Source: Tricholoma matsutake
Lineage: Eukaryota > Basidiomycota > Agaricomycetes > Agaricales > Tricholomataceae
Assembly: GCA_026075535.2 (NCBI GenBank)
Contig: AP026548.1
Coordinates: forward strand, 4,154,001 to 4,218,000
Direction: 5' to 3'
DNA: 64,000 nt
Shown here: piece by piece, positions 12,826 to 23,969 of the stretch
Layout of the letters: every line of letters starts with the position of its first letter
How positions within the stretch are numbered: the stretch's first letter is position 1
Position numbers and translations under genes: made by a program
Notes under the pieces: model-generated
What the model saw: the letters and a program-made list of their open reading frames with translations, nothing else
Databases searched by the model: none
Told to the model about the DNA's origin: nothing

Positions 12826-14094
12826 ATGTCAGATGTTCAAGGCTCTGTTTCATGGAACTCGCCTCCTCCTTCCTCCCCAGGTGCCGGCACTCCGGACCCA
12901 GTCATCATTGACACGTGAACCTTGGCCTGCCAACAACTTGTTGACGAGGCGGTCTCGGGCTCTGTTCCAGGCGGATCCCTTTTGGCTCGACTGCGCGCAA
13001 CGGGAATTACAGCTTGGGCGGCCACTGACTATGTCCAACAAGTTGTTGATCGGCAAAACTTACAACGCGTTTCTCAAGGTTCCACTCACCACACTCCTCC
13101 CGACCGTCATGGCGATGGCTCCTCTCCAAATCCAGTCGAGGACAGAGAGTCTCTTGCATGGGCCGTATTGCGTGCAAAAGTGGATCAGCTTCGAGACCTT
13201 GGATCTCAAGGAAGTCGAGGCCCTACCACAGCTCTCCTTTCTGACGAGATTGCCAATCTTCTCGGAATTCAAAATCCTAAAGGGTCCATTCCTGCGTCTG
13301 TTCTATCAAAAGCACCCTACCTCGCTGAGTTATCCACCGCCACTGCAGCAGATCCTCATCTCGAACAGACCCAAGATCTCGTTGCAGCTTTTAGCTCCCA
13401 AGCCACGCAAGATACACTTGTTGTCAAGGCTCAGTTCGTGCCGGTTTCGGTTCCCCTTCCCCGAACAACTTGGCACAAGATTATTCTTGATCAATTCGTC
13501 GACTTCGAGAAGCTTTTTGCCTCTATGGAGAGAGGCTTTGAGCATCTTGATGATCCCAAGGACTTCGGAGCAGGTTATGCGCTGGTTAAAAAGGATCAGG
13601 CTTTTTCAAAGTGTAAACTTCTTACGGAAGCGGACTGGACTCGGGTCTTTGATGCGTGGTCTGCAGGAACTTCCTTCTTCTTCCGTCATCGAGAGTCGGA
13701 ACTCCTTGCCTATCGATCGATTGTCATGGAATTCTTTCGCACTGCTCCTGATCCATCAGTTGCTATCAATTATGATCTTGAGGTCTGTGACAGATATGCT
13801 CGTAAACCATTCAGGTTGGATAACCAGGATCAACTTCACTATCCTCTTTTTGCGCAAGTATTTCAGGGTTCCTCCTCACTCCCTCCTCGATCTTCTTTGA
13901 AACACGTGGTTCCGCCGTCTTCCACAGGCACTTCAAAATGTGTGGATGTCCCCTGTCGCAATTGGAGTTTTGGCATGTGCAAGACGGACCCTTGCCCTAA
14001 TAAGCGCAAGCATGGCGTCTGCTGTGTTTGTGGAGAAGGACATCGAGCAAAGGACAACGCCCAATGCTTCATGATTCTCCAATCTCGATCCTGA
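12826..14094 (+). pseudogene. YR retrotransposon ORF1 (gag-like), premature TGA
   Basis: The natural start is the ATG at 12826 (MSDVQGSVSWNSPPP). After 30 codons the frame meets TGA at 12916, in the context ACACGTGAACC, consistent with CGA to TGA. It then runs open to 14094, about 422 codons in all. Near the C-terminus a Cys/His cluster is visible (CRNWSFGMCKTDPCP, then HGVCCVCGEGH), as expected for a nucleic-acid-binding Gag. No other domain is recognised. The RT frame begins open at 14075 and overlaps the end of this ORF in another frame, so pol was probably reached by frameshifting or re-initiation. Confidence 0.7.
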
Positions 14095-15391
14095 GCAAGA
14101 TGCATTTCTTTCTCAACAGAAAGTAAATTCCTTTCTTCAGGATGGTCCATCTACGTTCTCCTCTCCCACTCTCAATCTCGATACACCTCGTTATCGTCGA
14201 GGTTTTGTTTGGTCTAATTCCCCTCAGAATAATATCTCTCCCGCTGCACTCTTTACCGAATCTGCTCCTCCACTTCCTTCTCCACCTCAGCATCTTCTCG
14301 ATGATCCTACATTACAAGCTACAATTGATTCTTTGGGGAATTTGATCAGAGTAGATACTCCATTTGATGTTGACAAATTTGAGCTCCTCCTTATGGATCA
14401 TCCGAATCAACCTTTTGTTCAGTCTGTTATGAAAGGTCTCCGAGAGGGATTTTGGCCTTGTGACGATGGTGAATGGAAAATTGAAGTGGAGGAATTAGTC
14501 AGCAATTATTCATCTGACCCTGAAGATCTTGATCAGATTCGTGCTTTCAGGGATAGAGAGATCACCGCTAATAGATGGTCTGGTGCCTTACCAGATTCTG
14601 AGCTTCTGCCTGGTATGAAGGTATCACCAATGTTTGTCATGTGGCAACAGGGTAAACCGCGCATTGTGACTGACCACTCTGGATCTGGAATCAACGACTA
14701 CATCCCTCGTGCTGAAGCTAAAGTCAAATACGATGATATGCGCACCTTTGGTCAGACTCTCTATGATGCTCAAACCTCAAATCCTGGTCAGCGCATCATC
14801 ATCTTTAAATCGGACATTGCTTCTGCTTTTCTCAACCTCCCAGCTCACCCGATCTTCCAATTGCGTCAGATTGTCAATATCGATGGAAAGTTGTACATTG
14901 TTCGACGTCTTGTCTTTGGCAATCGTGCATCTCCCCATTGTTGGTGTGTGGTTTCTGGGCTTCTGTGTTGGATAGCAGTCCGAAAACTTGACATTCATGG
15001 TCTGCATGTGTATATGGATGATTTTTTTGGGTGGGACTTTGCGGACAATCTTATCTGGTACCAGGGAAAGTGTCGACCTCGTCGTCAAGTCCAACTTTTA
15101 ATCTTCTGGGAGAGCATTTTATGCCCTTTTGACAATCATAAACAGGAGCATGGTGATGTTCTCAAAATTATTGGTTTTTGGGTAGACGCCAATCATGGAG
15201 CTATCTCCTTATCTCCTCAGTCAATCACCGATATTGTACAGAAGATCGAGATTTTCCTCACTTCTCCAAATTGCTCACCAATTCTTCGTGACTGGCAACA
15301 ATTAGCTGGTCATCTCAACTGGCTCCTGAATGTCTTGCCTTGGGGTCATCCAGCCCTAACAGAGTTGTATCGAAAGACCTTTCTTGGCTGA
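14075..15391 (+). pseudogene. YR retrotransposon reverse transcriptase
   Basis: The frame is open from 14075 (no early ATG) to a TGA at 15389-15391. RT landmarks are RIVTDHSGSGINDYIPR, FKSDIASAFLNLPAHP (catalytic Asp), RRLVFGNRASPHCW, and the active-site block HVYMDDFFGWD, where YMDD is intact. LINWLLNVLPWGHPAL-like thumb residues follow. The upstream part has RRGFVW, typical of fungal YR-element polyproteins. Close to 15360-15380 a one-base shift moves the frame to that of the RNase H segment, so the pol ORF is broken there. Confidence 0.8.
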
Positions 15392-15930
15392 AGTCCATTA
15401 TTCCTCGTTCTATCGGCATTTGATTTGTTGACTCTGGTTTATGGTCTCCTCATGATGCTGATCTTGTCTTGTGGACTGATGCTAGTTTAAGAACTGCATT
15501 ATCTTTTGTCTATGCCAACTCTGGATTCATCTATCCAATTCGTGCCCCCACTGAGAACAAAGTCAAGCCTGACATTTTCCTTTTGGAGCTTATGGCTATT
15601 TTGTCTGCTATTCACCACATCGCTTCCCTCACACATCCTCCTTGCCGTTTACTTCTCTGGACTGACAGCTTGAACTCCGTTCATGTACTGAATTCACTCC
15701 ACACCTCTGAATCTATGCATAATGCTCCGCTTTTGGGAATTGTGGAAGTTATCCTCAACTCTGGAATTGATCTACGAGTGCAACATATTGAAGGCAAATT
15801 CAACAGCCATGCAGATATGCTTTCTCGTTTGCTACTTGACGACTATCACATGAAGTTGCCTGCAGACTGCGTCCAATTCTTCACTCCTCCATGGGAGCTG
15901 TTGCTGGCACGATGGAGGGAGTGCTTTTGA
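15392..15930 (+). pseudogene. YR retrotransposon RNase H domain
   Basis: This frame continues pol after the frameshift. It contains a TGA at 15421 (GI-stop-FVDSGLW, Arg expected), then WTDAS, LELMAILSAIHH, LLLWTDSLNSVHVL and HADMLSRL. These supply the D-E-D-D pattern of RNase H. It ends at TGA 15928-15930 and overlaps the start of the recombinase ORF (ATG 15891) in a different frame, a compact arrangement common in these elements. Confidence 0.75.
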
Positions 15931-16355
15931 ATGCTCTGGGAGGGCAGCCTCGTCATTCTCGAATGAACTGCCCTCCCATGCTTCTTTCACAGATTGATTC
16001 CACAGCTTTACACATGCAGGTCAATGCCATTGAGCGTTCTACTGTCAAAGGTTATGCAACAGGTGCCCGTGATTATATCAACTTCTGTACTGCACATTCT
16101 TTGCCTCTTGATCCCACACCCAAAACCTTATCTCAATACATTGTGTACTCCGCACATTTCATCGCTTCTGGTCCAAAATATCTTTCTGGTGTGCAACATT
16201 TTTTGCATGACATCTATCCTGACTTTGACTCCAATCGATCTCATCCCCTTGTCACTTCTACTATCCATGGTTCTAAGAAACTGTGTGCAGATCCCGTTCG
16301 TCAGAAACTACCTCTTCACACTGCTCATCTCAAAGCTTTCCTGAACATCGCACAC
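15891..16355 (+). pseudogene. Tyrosine recombinase, N-terminal half (5' of Gypsy insertion)
   Basis: The ORF starts MGAVAGTMEGVLLNALGG. It shows a core-binding domain with STVKGYATGARDYINFC and LSQYIVYSAHF, the SAM-like fold seen in YR transposases. The frame ends at codon CAC (16353-16355), where Gypsy-1 begins. Removing 16356-22446 (element plus one TSD copy) joins the frame cleanly to 22447. Confidence 0.8.
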
Positions 16356-16776
16356 TGTAAGGGGACTAGGGGGGTGCCCTGTGTGTTTTTCCTATTTTTT
16401 ATGTTCGTCCTATATTTTTCCCCACCTCATTTCCTTCTATTCTTCATTTTCTATGATTTTTCCGGATTTTATTACTAATTTTCCCTTGCTATCATGTTTG
16501 TACATGTTGACACTTTTATATTTAGAGGCGGAGTACCCCTTCCAACACATACCCCTTGGTATGATGTCATTCGGCGGCCTTGATCTGCCTATCTCTGCCT
16601 TTTTCTATTTTTAGGTTATATTTGATTTTTGTCGTCTTCACATATACTGGGCATCAGCAAGGGGATCCTTAGAGTTTTCTCTTTGGATTTCCCTTTGCTA
16701 GGTGTGTCCCCAATGCCTGTATTATGTAGTATAATTTTAACTTCAGATTTCCCTTTGCTAGTAGGTTGCCCTTATA
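16356..16776 (+). repeat. Gypsy-1 5' LTR (421 bp)
   Basis: It runs from TGTAAGGGGACTAGG to GTTGCCCTTATA. It is identical as far as I can read to the 3' LTR, except that it has one copy of a 60-bp segment (ggtgtgtcccc..tttgcta) that is doubled downstream. No TGG primer-binding site follows immediately. Confidence 0.88.
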
Positions 16777-16813
16777 GTAGAAAACTCTCCCCTAAGGCCC
16801 AAAAATCGCGAAC

Positions 16814-18055
16814 GTGCTGCCCAAGATAGGCAGGTACGGACTGGACGACGCTTCCCAAAGCTCCACAGAGTCCCTACACACCGTTCCAGATAATCTCGCC
16901 TTTATTACGCTGCCATTTTTGCCAAACACGCTCCCTAGCGACATGGACACATCAGAATGCTTCGACGTGCTTGAAAGCGACGTTTCCGGAATGCGCGCGC
17001 AAATCGACTCGCTTAAATCTACGATTGAAAACTTCGTTAGGACCCTCCAGGCTACGACCAATAGTTCCCTCTTTACGACTCCCAGTGCACCCAACAACGA
17101 TGTTTTGCCAAACGTGTCCACTAAGGAACATGCCCAGATCAAACCGTCCCCCCCCGCCAAATTTAATGGTGCACGTGCACAGGGACGTGCATTCCTTAAT
17201 TCCTGTGAGTTATACATTAGTCTCCAGTTGCATCAATTCGTCGATGAGGCTGCAAAAATTTATTGGGCCTTCACATACATGAAATCTGAACATGCCTATC
17301 TCTATGTGGACCGTATCCTACGTCAAACTAAAGAACTCAGTTCTCTACCTTTCTCCACTTGGGGTGACTTTCGAGCTGAGTTCGTATGCCACTTCTGCCC
17401 CCTCAATGAATGCCACTGAGCAGTGACACAACTTGAGTCATCCACTTACCACCAGGGACATTGATCCATGGACGACTATATCAATGAGTTCAAGGATTTG
17501 GTGGACATGGCAGGATATGGGAGTGGGTTACCAGTGGTGGTGAAGTTCTGATGGGGGCTCAACTGAGAAATTCAGGACCAGATTGCACAGATGTTGGAAG
17601 GGCGCCCAGCGGACGATGATATCCTTGCTTGGTATGAAGCTGCTTCACTCTGTGATGAGAACTGACTCACAAATGCGGCATTTAATGCTGCATTCCATGC
17701 TCCAACTACCACTCATACGCCCTACACCTTCAATCAAAGCCTCCCCCGCCCTAACCCCATTCCTGTTTGTCAAACTCCCACATCAGCCGTCAATGTCCCA
17801 GTACCAATGGATGTTGATGCAGCCCACAGCCGTGCATGTAAGTTGGATCTCTGCTACCGTTGTGGGGAACCTGGACACAGGGCTGGAGCGTGTCCCTATC
17901 ATCAGGATATCTGCATGCTCACCCCCGAGGGACGAGACAAACTCCTGCAAGATTTGTTGGTGCTTGTAGATGTTGAGGAAGCGAAGGATCAAGTTGCAGA
18001 GGAGATTAAGTTGGAAGTTGTAGAGGAGCAGGATTTTCCTATTCGCAGCGAGTGA
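16814..18055 (+). pseudogene. Gypsy-1 gag
   Basis: In one frame, the capsid-like part (LKSTIENFVRTLQATT, FLNSCELYISLQLHQF) leads to a zinc knuckle CYRCGEPGHRAGACPYH near 17851-17900. The frame is broken by TGA at 17417, 17462, near 17550, near 17570 and near 17664. Each lies where Arg fits the family (for example KF-stop-WGLN-stop-EIQDQI). No frameshift is needed. The frame ends at 18053-18055 and overlaps the protease frame. Confidence 0.8.
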
Positions 18056-21000
18056 ATTGTATGCCCTCACTGCCTGTCCATAACTGCTTTGAAGTCTTGT
18101 CAGTTGAATCCCCAGAGAATGAATCCATTTCTGTGACTGCTCCCCTCTCTGACCCTTCAAAGTTGGCTAAAGATGTACCTGCTCTCCCCATCTCTCCTTC
18201 TACTCCACGTCCCAAAATTAAATCATGGGAGCATAAACTACCACACAAGTATATTGTGGCATCCACTCCCTCTGTACATTCCTTGAACCTAGCCATTGAA
18301 CTGCAGACGACTGACACTGGACAGATACTTGGTGTCTCTGTGCTCCTGGACTCTGGTGCAACTGGTCTCTTCATTGATTCCCATCTGGTACAACAACATC
18401 GCCTAAATACTCGCTCACTCTCACATCCGATACCTGTATATAATGTGGATGGATCCCCAAATGAAGCTGGTGCCATCTGAGAGGTTGCAGACCTGGTTCT
18501 CCATTACAAAGATCATAGTGAGCGTGCCCTTTTTGCTGTCACTCAATTAGGAAAGCAAAAGGTGATTTTGGGATATCCATGGCTTCAAGACCATAACCCA
18601 GAGGTTGACTGGCATACCGGGGAGGTTACCATGAGCCGATGTCCATCCCGCTGTCGGACGTGTTTCACAGAAGCCAGGCAAGAACATCGTGAACAGAAGG
18701 CGGCGATACGACGTACTCAGAAGTGTCGTGCTGGACCCCTGCCTATACCTGAAGTGGAATTGGAAGGGGTTCCTGATCTAATGCCAGACTCGGATGATGA
18801 TGATGAGGACCCAGAGGAAGTGGAGGAGGGTGATCGGATCTTCTACACTGCGATTTGCTCATCGCATGAGGTGTGTGCCACATTGAACATATCCCAACAC
18901 CTCGCCGAGGCCTTCCACAAAAACAACGCTGCTAAATCCTCTACTAACTCCTTACTCCCTCATCTCCATGAGTTTGAAGACGTGTTCTCCAAGGAGTCAT
19001 TCAACTCTCTTCCTGCACGCAAGCCATGGGATCACGCAATCAAACTCACCCCCGGCGCAACCCCTTCATCCTGCAACTCTCTCTGGAAGAACAATGGCAG
19101 CTTGACCAGTTCATCGACGAGCACCTGGCCTCTGGACGTATTCGACCATCGAAGTCACCCATGGCCTCTCCCTTTTTCTTTGTCAAGAAGAAGGATGGCT
19201 CACTTCGACCGGTTCAAGACTACAGAAGGCTCAACAACATCATGGTCAAAAATTGCTACCCAATACCCCTCATCTCCGAACTTGTAAACCAGCTCTGTGG
19301 AGCCCAATACTTCACCAAGCTCAATGTCCATTGGGGCTATAATAATGTGAGGATAAAGGAGGGAGATGAGTGGAAGGCAGCCTTTCATACCAACCGTGGT
19401 CTTTTTGAACCGCTTGTCATGTTCTTTGGCCTTACTAATAGCCCTGCCACCTTTCAGACCATGATGAACGACATCTTCCACGACCTCATCCTCGAAGGCA
19501 TTGTCTGCATCTATCTCGACGACATCCTCATCTTCACTCGCACGGTTGAAGAGCACCATCGCATCACACGCCTCGTCCTAGAGCGACTTTGACAGTACAA
19601 ACTCTACCTTCATCAGGACAAATGCGAGTTTGAAAAGACCAAGATCGAGTACCTTGGCCTGATTATCTTGGAGGGTCAAGTGGAGATGGATCCTATCAAG
19701 GTAAACAGGGTCACAGCTTGGCCGATGCCCACGAACAAGAAGGAGGTGCAGTCTTTCCTGGGCTTCATCAATTTCTATCGGCGTTTTATCAAGGATTTCT
19801 CACATCATGCACGACCACTGTTCGACTTGACAGGAAAGGAGGCATGGAGGTGGGATAATGCACAACAGGAGGCGTTCAAAAAGCTTAAGGAGATGGTCAC
19901 TTCTGCTCCGATCCTTACCTTTGCTGATGATTCGCGTCCTTTTCGTGTAGAAGCCAACAGTTCTGACTTTGCGATGGGCACCATGTTGTCTCAGCAGTCT
20001 CTGGAGGACCAGAAGTGGCATCCTGTTGTGTTCTACTCCAAAAGCCTTAGTGCTGTAGAGCAAAACTACGAGATCCATGACAAGGAGATGTTGGCGATAA
20101 TGCGTGCGCTTGAGGAGTGGCGACACTTCCTCGAGGGTGCCCAACACAAGGTGGAAATTTGGACAGATCACAAGAATCTCGAGTACTTCATGATGGCCAA
20201 GAAATTGAACTGTTGTCAAGCTTGTTGGTCCCTGTATCTATCTAGATTCAACTTCTCCTTGCACCACCATCTGGGTCGCAGCATGGGGAAGACCGATGCC
20301 CTATCCCGACGTGCAGACCATGGGGATAGCAGCAGTGACAACCAAAACATTGTGCTGTTGCAGCCAGACCTGTTCACCATTCGGGCACTGGAAGGCATCG
20401 CACCCCAGGGCAAGGAGTAGGACATCCTACATGACATTTGTCGCGCAAACTGTAGCAGTTTACATGAGGATGTTGTCACCCAAGCTATTAAAGAACTGAG
20501 GAAGGGATCGACCCTTTCCTTACGTGCGGCAGAGTGGGCTGAAAAGGAGGACTTGTTGTATTTCAGGGATCACATCTATGTTCCCAATGACCCAGACCTT
20601 TGCCGGCGCATCATATCCCAACACCATGACTCACAGATTGCTGGCCACCCCGGACGCTGGAAGACCTTGGAGCTCACCTCACGGAACTATTGGTGGCCAC
20701 AAATGTCACGGCTCATTGGTCAGTATTGTCGCACTTGTGACCTTTGCTTATGCACCAAGGTTCCTCGTCGCAAGCCTATTGGTGAGCTACACCCTCTTCC
20801 TGTTCCAGAGAGTCATTGGGATGTTGTCAGCATCGACTTTGTGGTGGAATTGCCAGAGTCAAATGGGTTTGATGCAGTGATGTGCACAGTTGACTCAGTG
20901 GGAAAACGCGCTCGCTTCATTCCCACTCACGCCACTGTCAGTGCCCTAGGTGCTGCTCGACTCTACCTCCACGACATGTGGAAATTACATGGACTTCCTG

Positions 21001-21920
21001 GTGCCTTCCTCTCGGATTGTGGCCCTCAGTTCATGGCAGAGTTCACTCATGAGCTGTACCGACTCCTGGGGATCAAACTCCTTGCTTCAACTGCTTATCA
21101 CCCACAAACTGATGGCCAGACGGAGCGAGTCAACCAGGAACTGGAGCAGTACATCCGCCTCTTTGTCAATGAACGCCAGGACGATTGGGATGATCTCCTT
21201 CCTTTGGCCGAGTTCGGATACAACAACCATGTCCATGCTTCCACTCAACAGACCCCTTTCCTCTTAGACACTGGACGACATCCACACATAGGATTTGAAC
21301 CTTGCCAAACTCCCTCACACATCGAGACGGTGAATGAGTTCACAGAATGCATGAGGGATAGCTTGGAGGAGGCAAGGGCAGCCTTAGCAAAGGCGAAGGA
21401 TGACATGGCACAATTTTACAACCAACACCACTCCCCAACCCCTCAGTACAAGGTTGGTGATCGAGTTTATCTTGACTCCAGTGACGTCTCCACTACATGT
21501 CCATCCAAGAAACTTGCTCATCGCTTCTTGGGACCTTTCTCCATTGTCAAGTGCATTGGAACGCATGCCTATCGTCTATGCCTCCAAGCCTCCATGTCCA
21601 GACTCCATCCCGTCTTCCATGTTGTCAAATTGCTTCCAGCTCCCCCAGATCCATTCCCGGGATGCCATTCACACCCACCACCACCACCTACAGTGATCAA
21701 GGGAGAACCCCAATACAAAGTCAAGTCAATCTTGGACAGCCATTTGTGTCGAGGAAAACTCCAGTATTTGGTACATTGGAAGGGTTATGGGTATGAGGAG
21801 AACTCATGGGTCGAAGAGTCTGACATAAATGCCCCTCGGTTAATCAAGGAATTCCACCGACGGCACACTGCTGCACTGCGTCGCATTCAAGTCACGGACT
21901 TTGGTCGTATGCGATTTTGA
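18052..21920 (+). pseudogene. Gypsy-1 pol: protease, RT, RNase H, integrase, chromodomain
   Basis: The aspartic protease shows LLDSGATGLFIDS (about 18340-18380). A TGA sits at 18478 (AGAI-stop-EVADL). A frameshift lies near 19070 before RT. RT has [35 protein letters not shown] and the active site IYLDDILIF (about 19510). A TGA is at 19590 and a TAG at 20418. RNase H shows WTDHKNLEYF. The integrase has an HHCC region (CRTCDLCLCTKVP), a core with DFVVELPESNGFD and STAYHPQTDGQTERVNQEL, and a C-terminal GPF/Y-like module. A chromodomain (YKVKSILDS..LVHWKGYGYEENSWV) ends the protein. The element cannot make a full polyprotein as it stands. Confidence 0.9.
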
Positions 21921-21955
21921 ATGCATCGGGGCGATGCATCTTAGAGAGGGGGTGA

Positions 21956-22441
21956 TGTAAGGGGACTAGGGGGGTGCCCTGTGTGTTTTTCCTATTTTTT
22001 ATGTTCGTCCTATATTTTTCCCCACCTCATTTCCTTCTATTCTTCATTTTCTATGATTTTTCCGGATTTTATTACTAATTTTCCCTTGCTATCATGTTTG
22101 TACATGTTGACACTTTTATATTTAGAGGCGGAGTACCCCTTCCAACACATACCCCTTGGTATGATGTCATTCGGCGGCCTTGATCTGCCTATCTCTGCCT
22201 TTTTCTATTTTTAGGTTATATTTGATTTTTGTCGTCTTCACATATACTGGGCATCAGCAAGGGGATCCTTAGAGTTTTCTCTTTGGATTTCCCTTTGCTA
22301 GGTGTGTCCCCAATGCCTGTATTATGTAGTATAATTTTAACTTCAGATTTCCCTTTGCTAGGTGTGTCCCCAATGCCTGTATTATGTAGTATAATTTTAA
22401 CTTCGGATTTCCCTTTGCTAGAGGCTTAGGTTGTCCTTATA
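21956..22441 (+). repeat. Gypsy-1 3' LTR (486 bp) with internal 60-bp tandem duplication
   Basis: It matches the 5' LTR but carries two copies (about 22302-22361 and 22362-22421) of the 60-bp unit present once in the 5' LTR. A purine-rich tract (agagagggggtgatg) precedes it. It ends ccttata, followed by the TSD CACAC. Confidence 0.88.
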
Positions 22442-22446
22442 CACAC

Positions 22447-23016
22447 TCTACTGGCTCATATGATGACTGGCTATTTGTCACACTCTTATCTTGTGCTTTC
22501 TATGCTTGTCATTGCATGGGCGAACTTGTGCAAAAGAATGATAACTCTCTTTTTGACTGGCGGAAGATCATCAAACGAGACTCCCTGAAACTTGAAGATG
22601 GACGAGCTCAATATCACCTTCCTTACCACAAGGGAGATCCTCTTTATCATGGCATGGACATTCTATTCACTGAACAACAAGTGGCTGATCCCATTGCTTT
22701 GCTTCGTGAGTATTGTCGTCGACAGGATCATCATCATGGTGAATGCACAGCTCTCTGGTTATGAGAGAATGGTTTACACCCAACGCGAGCATGGTTTGAC
22801 AAAAATTTCTTTGCCATTCTCAACCGCACTTTTGGGGGTCAATCTGCCCGTGCAGGCAGTGCAACTTTTCTAGCAGGTCTCGGTCTTTCAGAATCCATCA
22901 TCCAAGGTATTGGTTGATGGTCTTCTGCAACTTGGAAAATTTACATTCGCGAAAATCCTGCTATTCGAGCAGAACAACAACTTGCTTCCCTTCGACTTCA
23001 CTTACCTCATGCATGA
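22447..23016 (+). pseudogene. Tyrosine recombinase, catalytic half (3' of Gypsy insertion)
   Basis: The frame continues directly from 16355 (CAC then TCTACTGG). The catalytic region reads FYACHCMGELV, where family members have Arg before MGEL or xGEL. Here it is TGC, one CpG transition from CGC. Later come GGQSARAGSATFLAGLG (second Arg box) and WSSATWKIYIR (nucleophile Tyr). TGA stops at 22762 and 22915 replace expected Arg. The joined ORF would be 345 codons with its natural stop at 23014-23016. Confidence 0.82.
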
Positions 23017-23105
23017 CACTTCTTCACCATCTCCACTTCATCCTCTTCGCTCCCACTTTTTTTTCACCTCCTCCATCCCCCACACACATCATTCATCAGC
23101 ACCTT

Positions 23106-23132
23106 TTAGCTGCCCCGCTCATCGTCTATTTA
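23106..23132 (+). repeat. B1 repeat of YR retrotransposon
   Basis: The segment ttagctgccccgctcatcgt.. matches B2 (23943-23969) with two transitions. Its position between the recombinase ORF and A2 fits the split-direct-repeat layout, although 63 bp of unmatched sequence lie between it and A2. Confidence 0.6.
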
Positions 23133-23195
23133 TTTGGGGTCCTTCGTGGGCCTCAGTTTGCACTACCTTGGTTTCTTGAGCAATGCAGCAGAGGT

Positions 23196-23747
23196 TGACA
23201 TAAACGTGGGTTCCGAGGGTAAGGAGCATTTTTGTAGGCCTCTGCGCCACTCTGAAATGATCCCTCATCGTTATCGGCTTCGTCTGATCACATTCTCACT
23301 CCGATTATTCATGCCGTTTGCGGCTTGGTGCTAGAGTTCTAGCAGAGGCCGGTCGTAGACAGTCTCAGCATGAATAGGAGATTTCACTTGTGCTGCTTTC
23401 TCTCGAATCCCATCCTTGTTACCAAGCGGCACAGGTGAGCACCTCGCGCTCTTCATCAGAATCTCTTTCTCACATTTCAGGATAGTTGTTTAGAAGGCTT
23501 CACCCCTGAGCTCTGCTCTTACATTCAAACAACTATCTTACATTGTGAGGATTCTGATCCTCTTCCTTGTTACACCTAACTTATTTTGTCACTTCCAGGA
23601 TTCAACTGTGATATCTAGCTTCGCTATCGATCCCAGTTGAATCTTTACAGTGAGCAGCTTCGTATAATTGATCCGATAAGTTATTTTTGACTCATGGAAT
23701 CATTAGGCATTATCACATTGCTCAAGCGCCTCTTGTCTTTTTCGTGG
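23196..23747 (+). repeat. A2 repeat of YR retrotransposon (552 bp)
   Basis: It is the partner of A1 at 12228-12780 and keeps both inverted repeats. Differences from A1 are mainly transitions at CG/TG/CA sites, for example aacgtaaacg-type changes and ttcgcgg against ttcgtgg. Confidence 0.85.
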
Positions 23748-23942
23748 CCCTCCCTCCTCTCCCCTTTTTCTTTTTTTCTGTGTCTTTCTTTGCTACATCT
23801 AGCATTCGTACCCTCCCATCTCTGCCCTTGTGTTGATGAATGTTTGGCTCGAATCAAGCATTCGAGCCATTCGAGCCATGACTAAGCCAAGTACATACTG
23901 GGTTTTACTTTCTGTCAAAATTTAGCTTACTTGCCTATGTAA
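23748..23942 (+). other. A2-B2 spacer with inverted repeat
   Basis: This is a pyrimidine-rich spacer. At 23846-23868 ggctcgaat and attcgagcc form a perfect 9-bp inverted repeat around a 5-base centre. A third copy, attcgagcc, follows directly at 23869-23877. No ORF is seen. Confidence 0.6.
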
Positions 23943-23969
23943 TTAGCTGCCCCACTCATTGTCTATTTA
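23943..23969 (+). repeat. B2 repeat: right end of YR retrotransposon
   Basis: The segment ttagctgccccactcattgt.. pairs with B1. The right 36-bp flanking repeat begins immediately after it. Confidence 0.6.

Larger units (their letters stand above)
16356..22441 (+). mobile_element. Gypsy-1: chromodomain LTR retrotransposon inserted in the YR element
   Basis: The LTRs start TGTAAGG and end CCTTATA (near-perfect inverted ends), with a 5-bp TSD CACAC at 16351-16355 and 22442-22446. Internal order is gag with a CCHC knuckle, protease, RT, RNase H, integrase and chromodomain, which makes it a chromovirus. The LTRs are essentially identical outside one tandem duplication, so the insertion is young. 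The ORFs nevertheless contain seven CGA-to-TGA stops and a TAG. Confidence 0.93.
12228..23969 (+). mobile_element. YR (DIRS/Ngaro-like) retrotransposon, decayed, interrupted by Gypsy-1
   Basis: The order on the plus strand is A1 repeat, gag-like ORF, reverse transcriptase, RNase H, tyrosine recombinase, B1, A2, B2. These split direct repeats plus a C-terminal tyrosine recombinase instead of a DDE integrase define the DIRS order. The lack of any methyltransferase ORF and the repeat layout fit Ngaro-like elements of basidiomycetes. No LTR of the TG..CA type is present. The coding part contains one frameshift and four CGA-to-TGA stops. A 6.1-kb Gypsy element sits inside the recombinase ORF. Without the Gypsy insertion the element would be about 5.65 kb. 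Family assignment is from gene order and motifs, not a tree. Confidence 0.85.

Noticed and set aside
12833..13900. 355-codon plus-strand ORF
   Set aside because: It overlaps the YR gag frame in another phase, lacks motifs, and the gag frame carries the Cys/His cluster.
16381..16614. 77-codon ORF with hydrophobic residues, repeated identically at 21981-22214
   Set aside because: It lies within both LTRs of Gypsy-1; the identity reflects LTR identity, not a gene family.
23846..23877. tRNA-like ggctcgaat motif
   Set aside because: No cloverleaf, acceptor stem or D-arm around it; it is an inverted repeat in the YR element spacer.
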